NCBI GenBank assembly: GCA_964355075.1
Contig: CAYHCF010000010.1
Location: 32,690 to 96,689, forward strand
Direction: 5' to 3'
Origin: B1 sp964355075
GTDB lineage: Bacteria > Bacteroidota > Bacteroidia > UKL13-3
Length of the DNA stretch: 64,000 nucleotides
Part shown: positions 41,812 through 51,423 of the stretch, in pieces
Layout: the number at the start of each line of letters is the position of its first letter
Position numbering within the stretch: position 1 is the first letter of the stretch
The notes under the pieces: model-generated
Told to the model about the DNA's origin: nothing
Database searches by the model: none
What the model saw: only the letters and a program-made list of their open reading frames with translations
Position numbers and translations under genes: made by a program

Positions 41812-43157
41812 TATGCGTTAATATCAAAAGTATTCATAAAGGAGGTATTGAAGTTTCCTTTTTTGAAATCTTCATTTTGCATGAGTTTAATCTGGAGGGG
41901 GATGGTGGTTTTTAATCCCGGACCTTCAATGATAAATTCGGCCAAAGCGCGTTCCATTTTTATGATGGCCTCTTCACGGGTTTGAGCACTTACAATCATT
42001 TTAGCAATCATACTATCATAATTGCTTGGAATGGTATAACCGGCATAAATATGTGTATCAACCCGAACACCATGTCCACCAGGTTTATGCAGGTAATCGA
42101 TTCTGCCGGGGCAAGGGCGGAAATTATTAAAGGGATCTTCAGCGTTGATTCGCACTTCAATAGAATGTCTTTGTGGATAATAATTTCTGCCACTGATTGG
42201 AACTCCTGCTGCAATTAATATTTGTTCTTTTACCAAATCAAAATTAACTACTTCTTCGGTAACCGGATGTTCAACCTGGATACGTGTATTCATTTCCATG
42301 AAATAGAAATTGCGGTGTTTGTCAACCAAAAATTCAATGGTTCCCAAGCCTTCATAGCCAATTGCCGAAGCACCTGCAATGGCAGCAGCACCCATTCTTT
42401 CACGTAATTCATCCGTCATAAAGGGCGAAGGACTTTCTTCTATTAATTTTTGATGACGACGTTGTATCGAACAATCTCTTTCCGAGAGGTGACAAACTTT
42501 TCCAAATTGATCACCAGCTAATTGTATTTCAATATGTCGAGGGTCTTCCACATATTTTTCCATGTAGATACCATCATTCCCAAAAGCAGCCGCTGATTCT
42601 TGTCTGGCACTATCCCAATTTTTCTCAAACTCCTCGTCATTCCAAATGATACGCATTCCTCTGCCACCCCCACCTGCCGTTGCTTTTATAATAATAGGGT
42701 ATCCAATATCCTTGGCAATTGCTTTTCCTTCCTCTGGCCCGCTTATTAATCCCTCAGAACCCGGAATTACAGGAACTCCTGCTTTTTTCATCGTTTCCTT
42801 GGCATTGGCTTTATCACCCATTGAATTAATCATTTCGGGGCTGGCACCAATAAATTTGATTCCATGATCACGACAAACCTGCGAGAACTTTGCATTTTCA
42901 GATAAAAATCCATACCCGGGATGAATGGCATCGGCATTTGTAATTTCGGCAGCGGCAATAATATTGGTAATACTCAAATACGATTGAGCCGAGGGAGGTG
43001 GTCCAATGCAAACAGCTTCATCAGCGAATCGAACATGTAGACTATCCCTGTCGGCAGTAGAATAAACCGCTACTGTTTTAATCCCCATTTCGCGGGCTGT
43101 GCGAATGATTCGTAAGGCAATTTCACCTCTATTAGCTATAAGTATTTTTTTAAACAT
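41811..43157 (-). CDS. accC: Acetyl-CoA carboxylase, biotin carboxylase subunit
   Basis: A 448-residue biotin carboxylase that carboxylates the biotin on AccB with ATP and bicarbonate. The start FKKILIANRGEIALRIIRTA, the glycine-rich ATP loop KATAGGGGRGMR, and YFMEMNTRIQVEHPVTEEV are diagnostic. It closes the leftward plsX-fabH-accB-accC group, 57 bases after accB. Confidence 0.97.
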   Translation of the reverse strand: MFKKILIANRGEIALRIIRTAREMGIKTVAVYSTADRDSLHVRFADEAVCIGPPPSAQSYLSITNIIAAAEITNADAIHPGYGFLSENAKFSQVCRDHGIKFIGASPEMINSMGDKANAKETMKKAGVPVIPGSEGLISGPEEGKAIAKDIGYPIIIKATAGGGGRGMRIIWNDEEFEKNWDSARQESAAAFGNDGIYMEKYVEDPRHIEIQLAGDQFGKVCHLSERDCSIQRRHQKLIEESPSPFMTDELRERMGAAAIAGASAIGYEGLGTIEFLVDKHRNFYFMEMNTRIQVEHPVTEEVVNFDLVKEQILIAAGVPISGRNYYPQRHSIEVRINAEDPFNNFRPCPGRIDYLHKPGGHGVRVDTHIYAGYTIPSNYDSMIAKMIVSAQTREEAIIKMERALAEFIIEGPGLKTTIPLQIKLMQNEDFKKGNFNTSFMNTFDINA

Positions 43158-43214
43158 GTTGAACAGTTGAAAAAATAAAAAACAGGGCTGTATTTTTTAT
43201 ATCGATGAATTAAA

Positions 43215-43706
43215 TTATTGAGGTTCAACAAGAAATAATGGTTGATCGTATTCAATTGGAGAGGCATTTTCTACCAATATTTTCACAATTTTACCCGATA
43301 CTTCTGATTCTATTTCATTAAATAATTTCATAGCCTCAACAACACACAAAACCTGACCTGGTTTTATTTGGTCACCTACCTGAACACAAGCTGGTTTATC
43401 GGGAGATATTGATTTGTAATAAGTTCCGATCATGGGTGATTTGATGGTAATAAAATTGCCGGCAATGGTCTCCGTTTTACTGGATTGTGCTTCTATTTTT
43501 TCAGTCATCACAGGAGCATATCCAGTATTGGAAGCTTGTATCTCCATGGGTTGATTATACGCTCCATGTGATTGATGATGCACTATTGTAGCTTTGCCAT
43601 CCGACTTTTTTATCGAAATTTTGAAATCGCCACGCTCAACCTCAACCTCAGAAACGCCCGCCTCAGAAACTAATTTAATTAGTTCTTTAATTTCTTTTAA
43701 TTCCAT
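43215..43706 (-). CDS. accB: Biotin carboxyl carrier protein
   Basis: A 163-residue carrier. The C-terminal lipoyl/biotinyl domain carries biotin on Lys127 in the motif EAMK (124-127), flanked by KSPMIGTYYKS. The N-terminal helix (ELKEIKELIKLVSEAGVSEV) dimerises, and the middle is a Pro/Gln linker. Pairs with accC downstream; the carboxyltransferase genes accA/accD are not in the window. Confidence 0.96.
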   Translation of the reverse strand: MELKEIKELIKLVSEAGVSEVEVERGDFKISIKKSDGKATIVHHQSHGAYNQPMEIQASNTGYAPVMTEKIEAQSSKTETIAGNFITIKSPMIGTYYKSISPDKPACVQVGDQIKPGQVLCVVEAMKLFNEIESEVSGKIVKILVENASPIEYDQPLFLVEPQ

Positions 43707-43791
43707 TATATTATTTTTTATAGAAGATCAAAATTATTCAAAAAAATGAAATGCCAATAGTTTTTGCAAATTGAATAACTATTTGGGTAAC

Positions 43792-44790
43792 TCAATTGCT
43801 GTTGTATGCCCATTTTATATAAATAGCTCCCCATGTAAATCCGCCACCAAATGCGGCAAGTACGATATTATCCCCTTTTTTTAGCTTTTTCTCCCATTCC
43901 CACAAACAAAGAGGTAAAGTGCCATTGGTTGTATTACCGTAGCGCTCTATATTTATCATTACTTTTTCCTTATCAATACCCATTCTTTCAGCGGTTGCGT
44001 CAATTATCCTCAAATTTGCCTGATGGGGAACCAGCCAGGCCACATCATCCGGTTTAAGGTTATTTCGTTCCATAATCTGAGCTGAAACATCGGCCATACC
44101 GTTAACTGCAAATTTGAAAACAGTTTTTCCATCTTGGTAAACAAAATGCTCTCTGGCGGCAACGGTCTCAAAAGTAGGTGGTTTAAGAGACCCTCCGGCC
44201 TTCTGGTGCAAAAAATGCCGGCCCGAACCGTCAATTTTAAGTACAGAATCCATAATTCCCATTCCTTCTTCGTTTGGTTCCAGTAAAACACATCCACAAC
44301 CATCTCCAAAAATAATACAGGTATTTCTATCTGTATAATCAATTATTGAGGACATTTTATCGGCTCCCACCACTAAAACCTTTTTGTACACACCGCTTTC
44401 AATAAATCGCGATCCGGTTTCTAATGAAAATAAAAAACCCGAACAGGCAGCTCCCAGGTCAAAACCAAATGCATTTTTTGCGCCAATTTTATCAGCTAAA
44501 ATACAGGCTGTTGAAGGAAAAATCATATCTCCTGTTACGGTAGCAAAAATGATTAAATCCAGATCAGCAGCAGTAATACCACGTTTTGTAAGTAAGCCGT
44601 TAACCGCTTCAACTGCCATATCGGAGGTAGCCAGACCGGGCGTGCTTAATATATGTCTTTCCTTTATTCCCGTTCTACTGAGAATCCATTCATCATTCGT
44701 ATCAACAATTAGTTCAAGGTCTTTATTGCTTAATATGTTTGGGGGAACATATCCATTTACAGCAGTTATGGCAGCGCTAATTTTATTCAT
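43792..44790 (-). CDS. fabH: Beta-ketoacyl-ACP synthase III
   Basis: A 332-residue KAS III that starts fatty acid synthesis by joining acyl-CoA and malonyl-ACP. The catalytic residues are Cys116 (DLGAACSGFL), His256 (VPHQANLRI) and Asn286 (YGNTTNGT). Located two bases after plsX, in the standard plsX-fabH order. Bacteroidota FabH often accepts branched primers, which would explain iso-fatty acids; this is not visible here. Confidence 0.97.
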   Translation of the reverse strand: MNKISAAITAVNGYVPPNILSNKDLELIVDTNDEWILSRTGIKERHILSTPGLATSDMAVEAVNGLLTKRGITAADLDLIIFATVTGDMIFPSTACILADKIGAKNAFGFDLGAACSGFLFSLETGSRFIESGVYKKVLVVGADKMSSIIDYTDRNTCIIFGDGCGCVLLEPNEEGMGIMDSVLKIDGSGRHFLHQKAGGSLKPPTFETVAAREHFVYQDGKTVFKFAVNGMADVSAQIMERNNLKPDDVAWLVPHQANLRIIDATAERMGIDKEKVMINIERYGNTTNGTLPLCLWEWEKKLKKGDNIVLAAFGGGFTWGAIYIKWAYNSN

Positions 44791-44792
44791 TA

Positions 44793-45752
44793 TTATTGAG
44801 CAGATGGCACGATATTCTGGAACGCATCGTGAATAATGGTGACTAAATTCGAATTTACAACATTTCGAGCAGATAAGATCATGTTATTGAAGGCTTTCGC
44901 ATTCGAAATTCCATGTCCGACAATTACAGGAGCATTTACCCCAAGAATAGGTAAACCTCCGTAATTTTCATAATTTAAACTTTCAAGATATTCATCATGA
45001 ATACCTCGCTTTTTCATTACGAAATACAACGATTCTATTGCTTTCAGAACAACATTTCCTGTAAAGCCCTCACAAACAACCACATCCACTTTTTCCGAAA
45101 TTAAATCTCCTCCTTCCACATTTCCGATAAAATGAAAAAGGTTACTTTCTTCCATTAAACGATGGGTTGAAATCGTAACCAAATTGCCTTTTTCTTTCTC
45201 CTCCCCTATATTTAACAGACCCACTTTTGGATCGGAAAAGCCAAAAACATGTTTCATCATTAAGGAACCCAAAATAGCAAATTGAAAAAGCACATCTGGT
45301 TTGCAGTCGGCATTTGCACCAATATCAAGCAGCAAACCTATACTCCCATTAGCTTTTGGAACGATTGCTGTTAAGCAGGGGCGGATAACACCTTCAATGG
45401 GTTTAACCGAAAACATGGAACCAACTAACATGGCTCCTGTATTTCCTGCACTGACAAAAGCATCAATTTTTTTTGCAGCCAGGTGTTGGAAACCAACAGA
45501 AATACTCGAATCTCTTTTTTGGGCAATGGCTTTGGTAGGATGTTCTCCCATTCCAATTACTTCTGAAGCATGAAGAAAATCAAAATCTTCTACATTACCT
45601 CCATCATTTATAAGATGATGAATGGCCAGATCTTTGTCGCCGATAAGAACAATACGAGCAGTTTCCCCTAAAATTTTTTGGGCAATTAAAGCACCTGCAA
45701 TGGCTTCTTTGGGGGCATAATCACCCCCCATTATATCAAAACCGATTTTCAT
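44793..45752 (-). CDS. plsX: Phosphate acyltransferase PlsX
   Basis: A 319-residue enzyme that makes acyl-phosphate from acyl-ACP for phospholipid synthesis. The start MKIGFDIMGGDYAPKEAI and the central SAGNTGAMLVGSMF are diagnostic, and CEGFTGNVVLKAIES lies near the C terminus. It is 33 bases after rpmF and two bases before fabH. Confidence 0.97.
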   Translation of the reverse strand: MKIGFDIMGGDYAPKEAIAGALIAQKILGETARIVLIGDKDLAIHHLINDGGNVEDFDFLHASEVIGMGEHPTKAIAQKRDSSISVGFQHLAAKKIDAFVSAGNTGAMLVGSMFSVKPIEGVIRPCLTAIVPKANGSIGLLLDIGANADCKPDVLFQFAILGSLMMKHVFGFSDPKVGLLNIGEEKEKGNLVTISTHRLMEESNLFHFIGNVEGGDLISEKVDVVVCEGFTGNVVLKAIESLYFVMKKRGIHDEYLESLNYENYGGLPILGVNAPVIVGHGISNAKAFNNMILSARNVVNSNLVTIIHDAFQNIVPSAQ

Positions 45753-45785
45753 TTAAAAGAATATTTTGCTTTGATAATCAAGCAG

Positions 45786-45971
45786 TTAAATGTCTTTTTT
45801 CATGTCGGGGAAGGCTAATTTCCCTTTGTAGTATCCACTTGAAGTTACCCGATGGCGTAAATGGGTTTCTCCGGAGGTTGAATCAACCGATAAGGTTGGT
45901 TCTGCACCTTTGTAATGGGTTCTGCGCTTATCGCGTCTTGAATTAGAAATTTTGCGTTTTGGATGTGGCAT
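45786..45971 (-). CDS. rpmF: 50S ribosomal protein L32
   Basis: A 61-residue L32. The start MPHPKRKISNSRRDKRRTHYK is canonical. The usual four zinc cysteines (CxxC twice) are absent: the sites read STSG and SSGYYKG, so this is the zinc-free form. Its place between the DUF177 gene and plsX is conserved in many bacteria. Confidence 0.96.
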   Translation of the reverse strand: MPHPKRKISNSRRDKRRTHYKGAEPTLSVDSTSGETHLRHRVTSSGYYKGKLAFPDMKKDI

Positions 45972-45991
45972 TTTATATTTCTCCTAAAAAT

Positions 45992-46540
45992 TTAGTTTAA
46001 TAAGTCTTTTAATTTATTCCAACGGGGGTCATCTTCTTCATGACCATCATCTTCGTTATCTTCGTCGTCATCAATTTTTTCTACTGAAGCAAGTTTTTTT
46101 ATTACTTCCTGATTACAAGGCTTCGGCTCTGGCAATTCATCACAAGTCTTACGTTGCGGAACTGACAGTAGCAAACTCTCGTACAAAAATTGTTTTAAAT
46201 CAAACTCAATTTCTGTGCGGGCGATGTAAATAATCTCACTGTCGTCAAAATTATTAGCCTCACTGAGCTTTATAATCAGACCAAATTTTTCATTAATTGG
46301 CAGATTAATATCCTCAGCACATTTATCACAAACAACTTCTACAATTCCTTTAAAATCAAATTTTAAATCGTAAAGTGTTTCTGTTTTAATAAGTTTCAAG
46401 TCAACCTCAATAGAAGCCTTGTTAAAAGGCGAATACTCAAATAGTTCTAAAAACTTATTGTCAATAATAAAGGTATATTCATTAAGCCCCGGTTTTAACT
46501 TATTGAATTCAATCAAATATGCTTTCGATCTTGCTCCCAT
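45992..46540 (-). CDS. DUF177 family protein (YceD-like)
   Basis: A 182-residue YceD/DUF177 protein. The family CxxC lies in VVCDKCAEDINLPI and a second pair in CDELPEPKPC, and the end is an acidic EDDDEDNEDDGHEEDDPRW followed by NKLKDLL. In other bacteria it acts with ribosome assembly (23S rRNA) and lies beside rpmF, as here. Probably the first gene of the rpmF-plsX-fabH-accB-accC transcript. Confidence 0.88.
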   Translation of the reverse strand: MGARSKAYLIEFNKLKPGLNEYTFIIDNKFLELFEYSPFNKASIEVDLKLIKTETLYDLKFDFKGIVEVVCDKCAEDINLPINEKFGLIIKLSEANNFDDSEIIYIARTEIEFDLKQFLYESLLLSVPQRKTCDELPEPKPCNQEVIKKLASVEKIDDDEDNEDDGHEEDDPRWNKLKDLLN

Positions 46541-46552
46541 TATTAAAGCCTA

Positions 46553-46560
46553 CAAAGATA
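46553..46560 (-). promoter_or_regulatory. -7 box of the DUF177-rpmF-fab operon
   Basis: TATCTTTG on the reverse strand, a perfect -7 box, 12 bases before the DUF177 start. A good -33 match is not evident. Confidence 0.5.
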
Positions 46561-46673
46561 AAGGATATGAACAAAATTTTTGATTATTTTTAAATATAGC
46601 CTCATTTCAAGCACTAAACATATTGATTTTAAGGCATTTTGCTTAATATTGAATTCCGTCAAATCAGGATTTT

Positions 46674-47741
46674 TTAAAAATCTATTCTGAACCTTTCCCT
46701 TTTACTTTGGGAAAGTGGAAGCGGATTATGATTGATTTCGGTGAAATTATTCCGTTTTGCCCATATATCAACTGCCAGGTACAGGGCATTTCTCATGGAT
46801 TGCTCACTGGCAAGGTTCTTTCCGGCCAAACTATAGGCCGTTCCATGATCGGGTGAGGTGCGCACAAATGGAAGCCCAGCCGTAAAATTAACTCCCGTTT
46901 CAAATGCTATGTGTTTAAATGGAATTAGGCCCTGATCATGATACATTGCCAAAATTCCATCAAACTTTTTGTATTGGCCTGCTCCAAAAAATCCATCGGC
47001 CGGATAGGGGCCATAAACTAAAATCTGATCTTGATTTCTTGATTTTTCAACCGCCGGTATGATAATTTCCTTCTCCTCATTACCCAGTAATCCGTTCTCA
47101 CCGGCATGTGGGTTCAGCGCTAAAACTGCAATTTGAGGTTTTATGATTCCAAAGTCTTTTTTCAAACTCTCATTTAACAATTTAATTTTCCGCAAAATCA
47201 ATTCCTGGCTTAATTTAGACGCTATCTCCTTTAATGGAATATGTCCGGTAACCATCGCCACTTTAATATCTTCAGAAGTCAGGAGCATTAAATACTCAGA
47301 ACCTGTTTGTTGTGCCAGATATTCAGTATGTCCTTTAAAAGGCAATAACTGATTATTAACCGAATTTTTATTTAAAGGTCCTGTAACGATTGCCTGTATT
47401 TTCCCTTCAAGAGCATCTTTGGTAGCCATTTCCAGAGACTTAAAAGCATATTTTCCGGCTAACTCGGTTATTTCTCCGGGTTTTATTTCTACTTCTTCTT
47501 CCCAGCAAACCATAATATTTGAGCGTTTATGGTTCACCTGATCTATACTTTTTATAATATTTAGCTGGAAATCAGGAAATCCAATTACTTTTTTCCAATA
47601 GGAAATAACTTTCAGGGAGCCATAAACCACGGGAATACAAAATTCATTGATCCGATGGTCGGTTAATGTCCTTATGATAACCTCGGTAGAAATACCATTT
47701 ATATCGCCAATGGTTATGCCTATTATGGGTAATTTACTCAT
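46674..47741 (-). CDS. pdxA: 4-hydroxythreonine-4-phosphate dehydrogenase PdxA
   Basis: A 355-residue NAD-dependent enzyme of pyridoxal 5'-phosphate synthesis. IGITIGDINGISTEV at the start, the metal-binding His in FKGHTEYLA, ALNPHAGENGL, and MYHDQGLIPFK are diagnostic; the metal His residues are all present. Directly upstream of DUF177 in the same direction but with a 133-base gap that holds a promoter for the next genes. Confidence 0.95.
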   Translation of the reverse strand: MSKLPIIGITIGDINGISTEVIIRTLTDHRINEFCIPVVYGSLKVISYWKKVIGFPDFQLNIIKSIDQVNHKRSNIMVCWEEEVEIKPGEITELAGKYAFKSLEMATKDALEGKIQAIVTGPLNKNSVNNQLLPFKGHTEYLAQQTGSEYLMLLTSEDIKVAMVTGHIPLKEIASKLSQELILRKIKLLNESLKKDFGIIKPQIAVLALNPHAGENGLLGNEEKEIIIPAVEKSRNQDQILVYGPYPADGFFGAGQYKKFDGILAMYHDQGLIPFKHIAFETGVNFTAGLPFVRTSPDHGTAYSLAGKNLASEQSMRNALYLAVDIWAKRNNFTEINHNPLPLSQSKRERFRIDF

Positions 47742-47861
47742 GTTTATATTTATCTGGTAAGGTAGTCAATTTCGTAAAAGGTTTGCAATATATTCAGTTA
47801 TTGTTAAACAACCATCAATTGGCCGGTTTGTTTCAGCTTTTTTCGATTATCAGGATTAAAA

Positions 47862-49310
47862 TTATTCGCTTTGTACTAAATATTTTACGAGATTAAAAAT
47901 AAGCCTGACGCCCACCCCTGAACCTTGCTTTCCGCGATAACTGTCAGCAGTACTTAAAAAAGCGGGGCCGGCAATATCGAAGTGCATCCATGGATAATCG
48001 GTAAATTTTTCTAAAAATTTCCCGGCTGTAATGGCTCCACCAATGGGTCCCCCGATATTTTTCATGTCTGCCAGATCGCTTTTTATTAGATTGGCATAAT
48101 CATCCCAAAAAGGAAATTCAACCAAACGCTCATGTACTTTGTTTCCGATTTCTTTCAGCAGCGTTTTTTCTTTATCAGCGGCGTTTCCCATGCAAACAAT
48201 TCCGAATGAGCCAATGGCCGCCGCGGCAGCTCCCGTAAGTGTAGCAAAGTCTAAAACCAAATGCGGTTTATATTTTTTTGCATAAGCCAAAGCATCCGCA
48301 AGTAACATTCTTCCTTCAGCATCGGTGTTTAAAACTTCCACTGTTTGGCCATCATACATGGTTACCACATCACCGGGGGTATAGGCATTTTCTCCGGGTC
48401 TGTTATCAGTTGCCGGAATCAGAGCGATAACATAGTAAGGTAATTTTGCCTTTCCAATGGCACAAATTGCAGCGGCTACAGCTGCTCCACCGGCCATATC
48501 ACATTTCATGGTATCCATGCTGTTCGGAGTTGGTTTTAGGCTAAGACCACCGGTATCGTACACTACACCTTTCCCAACCAGAACCAAAGGTTGTTTATTT
48601 TTTGCGTTTTTTGGTTTGTATTCCAAAACTGTAAAAGTTGGAGGTATTTTACTTCCCATATTTACAGAAAGTAAGCCACCCATTTTTAAAGCCTCAATTT
48701 GTTTTTTGCTTAAAATCTCCGCTTTCACATTTGATCCAACAGCCAATGCTTTGATCTCATTTGCAAAAGTTATCGCATTCAAATAGGATTGGGGTTCATT
48801 CACCCAGGTTCTTGCTATACAAACTGCATCCAGCAATATTTGCAATTCATCCATTGCGTTTTGGTTTGAAATATCAGTCTGGATGAAAACTTTTTCGAGT
48901 GTGTTTTTGGTCTTGGTTTCACTTTTGTATTTTAAAAACTGATAGTTAGCCAACGCACAACCTTCGGCCACTGCCAGAACATCTGCAAAATTATTTTTTG
49001 ATGCGCATAGCAATACATCTTTATATTTATGTGTATTGAGAGCAGCATTTATTTTATACCCCAGATGTCTATATGCCTCTGATTTTTCATATTGATTCTT
49101 CTTTGAGAAATCTTCAACAAACTGAATAAATGCAAGAGAATTCAATCTGTTTATTAAAACATAATGATCACCTGCCTTTAATTTTTTTCGCAGATAGGCT
49201 TCTTCGTTTTTATTGAATCCCAATGCTGCTAATTTATCTTTTTTTGAACAGATAAAAAGAGTCGATTTTCCATTTAAGGATTTTGGTTGAAGTACTAATT
49301 GTATATTCAT
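47862..49310 (-). CDS. Leucyl aminopeptidase (M17)
   Basis: A 482-residue cytoplasmic M17 peptidase with two metal ions. The catalytic domain carries VGKGVVYDTGGLSLKP, KCDMAGGAAVAA and LNTDAEGRMLLADALAYA, which contain the Lys, Asp and Glu metal ligands. The N-terminal macro-like domain is present but weakly conserved. It stands alone behind pdxA with a 120-base gap. Confidence 0.94.
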   Translation of the reverse strand: MNIQLVLQPKSLNGKSTLFICSKKDKLAALGFNKNEEAYLRKKLKAGDHYVLINRLNSLAFIQFVEDFSKKNQYEKSEAYRHLGYKINAALNTHKYKDVLLCASKNNFADVLAVAEGCALANYQFLKYKSETKTKNTLEKVFIQTDISNQNAMDELQILLDAVCIARTWVNEPQSYLNAITFANEIKALAVGSNVKAEILSKKQIEALKMGGLLSVNMGSKIPPTFTVLEYKPKNAKNKQPLVLVGKGVVYDTGGLSLKPTPNSMDTMKCDMAGGAAVAAAICAIGKAKLPYYVIALIPATDNRPGENAYTPGDVVTMYDGQTVEVLNTDAEGRMLLADALAYAKKYKPHLVLDFATLTGAAAAAIGSFGIVCMGNAADKEKTLLKEIGNKVHERLVEFPFWDDYANLIKSDLADMKNIGGPIGGAITAGKFLEKFTDYPWMHFDIAGPAFLSTADSYRGKQGSGVGVRLIFNLVKYLVQSE

Positions 49311-49480
49311 TTTATATTTTGTGTCAGGCCAATACAGCCGTTAATTTTGTCGGTCGAAAATAATATTTAATAGCATAATGCATCATAAAATCTTTTTAAA
49401 TGTATCAACCTGGTTTCCCTTTTCCCGGATGGTTTGAAATACATGCTATTATCTTATGGTGCAAATATCCCTTCTCTCAA

Positions 49481-49488
49481 TATCTTTG
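49481..49488 (+). promoter_or_regulatory. -7 box immediately before rsmA
   Basis: TATCTTTG is a perfect TAnnTTTG, 9 bases before the ATG at 49498. The mRNA would be leaderless or nearly so. The -33 region has no good match. Confidence 0.45.
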
Positions 49489-49497
49489 CAAAAAATT

Positions 49498-50274
49498 ATG
49501 CAAGCAGTAAGGGCTAAAAAATATTTAGGACAACATTTCCTGAAGGATCAGAATATGGCACATCAGATTGTTCATGAACTGGTAAAGCTATATCCAGACG
49601 GAGATGTTCTGGAAGTTGGACCGGGAATGGGGGTTTTGACCCAGTTTTTGCTGGCCGAACCCACTATTAAAACCTGGGCAGTTGAGGTGGATATGGAATC
49701 CATCAGCTATTTAAATACTCATTTCCCGGCTTTGAATAATAATTTGATTCATGAAAATTTTCTGGATATAAATTTCAAAAAATATTTTGCAGGGGAATTC
49801 AGTATTATCGGAAACTTCCCTTATAATATTTCATCTCAGATAGTCTTTAAAATGATTGATAACAGAGCCCTTGTTCCCTATATGGTTGGCATGTTTCAAA
49901 AAGAAGTAGCGGAACGTTTGTGTTCAATTCATGGCAATAAAGTTTATGGTATTTTATCGGTAATTGCACAAGCTTTCTATAAAGTTGAATATTTATTTAC
50001 AGTCAGTGAAACTGTTTTTGATCCGCCCCCAAAAGTAAAGTCGGCGGTAATCAGGTTCAGCCGAAAAGATATCCCATTGGCCTGCGATGAAAAGTTGTTC
50101 AGAAATGTAGTAAAAGTAGCATTCAATCAACGCCGAAAGAAACTTCGTAACAGCATTTCCATTTTTAATCTGAACGACCAGCAATTGGGCGAATACGCCT
50201 CTAAACGTGCGGAAGAATTAAGTGTGGATGATTTTGTAAAATTAAGTTTATTGATAGCCTCCACAAGATTATGA
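49498..50274 (+). CDS. rsmA: 16S rRNA dimethyladenosine transferase RsmA/KsgA
   Basis: A 258-residue methyltransferase that dimethylates the two adjacent adenines near the 3' end of 16S rRNA. I start at 49498, where AVRAKKYLGQHFLKDQN follows at once; the in-frame TTG-like start further upstream adds residues without match. Motif I is VLEVGPGMGVLT and the NPPY-type motif is GNFPYNIS. Length matches the family. Confidence 0.95.
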   Translation: MQAVRAKKYLGQHFLKDQNMAHQIVHELVKLYPDGDVLEVGPGMGVLTQFLLAEPTIKTWAVEVDMESISYLNTHFPALNNNLIHENFLDINFKKYFAGEFSIIGNFPYNISSQIVFKMIDNRALVPYMVGMFQKEVAERLCSIHGNKVYGILSVIAQAFYKVEYLFTVSETVFDPPPKVKSAVIRFSRKDIPLACDEKLFRNVVKVAFNQRRKKLRNSISIFNLNDQQLGEYASKRAEELSVDDFVKLSLLIASTRL

Positions 50275-50354
50275 AATTTAGCCATTTGACAGGGTTCCAA
50301 ATAAACAATTCAGCCATGGATGCAACCCAATTTTAAATTTTGATTACTAATAAA

Positions 50355-51347
50355 ATGAAAGAAAACCAGAATAGCTCAATAGGGGACTTGAACATATTTA
50401 TTGCAGATGATGTTCATGAATTGTTGCCAAATGGTTTAAGAGAAGCTGGATATAATGTTCTTTATTTACCAAATGCCACAAGGGAAGATATTCTTGAAAA
50501 CATCTTCACAATGAATGTTCTGGTAATTAGAACCAAGACTCAGGTTGATAAAGAGATCATTGATTTGGGCGAAAACCTGATTTGTATTGCGAGAGCCGGA
50601 GCCGGAATGGATAACGTTGACGAAAAATATGCTGAACAAAAGGGAATTGTTTGTTTGAATGCAGGGGAGGCAAATGCAGACGCGGTTGGAGAGCATACCA
50701 TTGGAATGTTGCTGATGTTAATGAACAATCTTTCCAGGGCTCATTCTGAGGTGAAACAAAAAAAATGGAGAAGAGAGGAAAACAGAGGTTTTGAGCTCGC
50801 AGGAAAAACGGTGGGAATTATTGGTTTTGGGAATACCGGAAAGGCTGTGGCTAAGAAGCTTCAGGGATTTGATGTAAAAGTGCTGGTGTACGATAAATAC
50901 CTGGTTAATTACGGAACCCCTTACGCGATTGAATGCAATTTGCAACAAATATTTGACGAGGCAGATATTGTTTCATTTCACATTCCATTAAATGATGAAA
51001 CACATTGGATGGTGGATCAGAATTTTTTAAACGCGTTCAAAAAGAAGATATACCTGCTCAATCTTAGCCGCGGAAAAATCATAAAAAGTGAAGATTTGTG
51101 CCAGAATTTAAAAAGTGGAAAAGTTTTAGGATGCGCCCTGGATGTTTTGGAAAATGAAGATTTGGAATCATTAAATGAAGGAGAGAAAAGAATTTTTGAG
51201 TACCTGATCGCCAAAGAAACGGTTGTTTTGGCACCGCATATTGGTGGTTGGACGGTGGAGAGTTACCGAAAAATTTCTCTGGTTTTATTGGATAAGTTGC
51301 TATCACTTAGGGGTAATATCCAAATTAACCAAATAAAAGGTGAATGA
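50355..51347 (+). CDS. D-2-hydroxyacid dehydrogenase (SerA-like)
   Basis: A 330-residue NAD-dependent dehydrogenase without an ACT domain. I start at the ATG 50355. The nucleotide loop is GIIGFGNTGKAV, and the catalytic residues are Arg (LLNLSRGKI), Glu (CALDVLENE) and His (LAPHIGGWT). Closest in pattern to short 3-phosphoglycerate dehydrogenases, but glyoxylate or other 2-hydroxyacid substrates are possible. It sits 80 bases after rsmA. Confidence 0.85.
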   Translation: MKENQNSSIGDLNIFIADDVHELLPNGLREAGYNVLYLPNATREDILENIFTMNVLVIRTKTQVDKEIIDLGENLICIARAGAGMDNVDEKYAEQKGIVCLNAGEANADAVGEHTIGMLLMLMNNLSRAHSEVKQKKWRREENRGFELAGKTVGIIGFGNTGKAVAKKLQGFDVKVLVYDKYLVNYGTPYAIECNLQQIFDEADIVSFHIPLNDETHWMVDQNFLNAFKKKIYLLNLSRGKIIKSEDLCQNLKSGKVLGCALDVLENEDLESLNEGEKRIFEYLIAKETVVLAPHIGGWTVESYRKISLVLLDKLLSLRGNIQINQIKGE

Positions 51348-51423
51348 TTAGTTGTTATTTTCAATATAACTTCTTTATTTTACCGCTCATAAAAATTATT
51401 TACAAATTGTTAATTATACGTAA

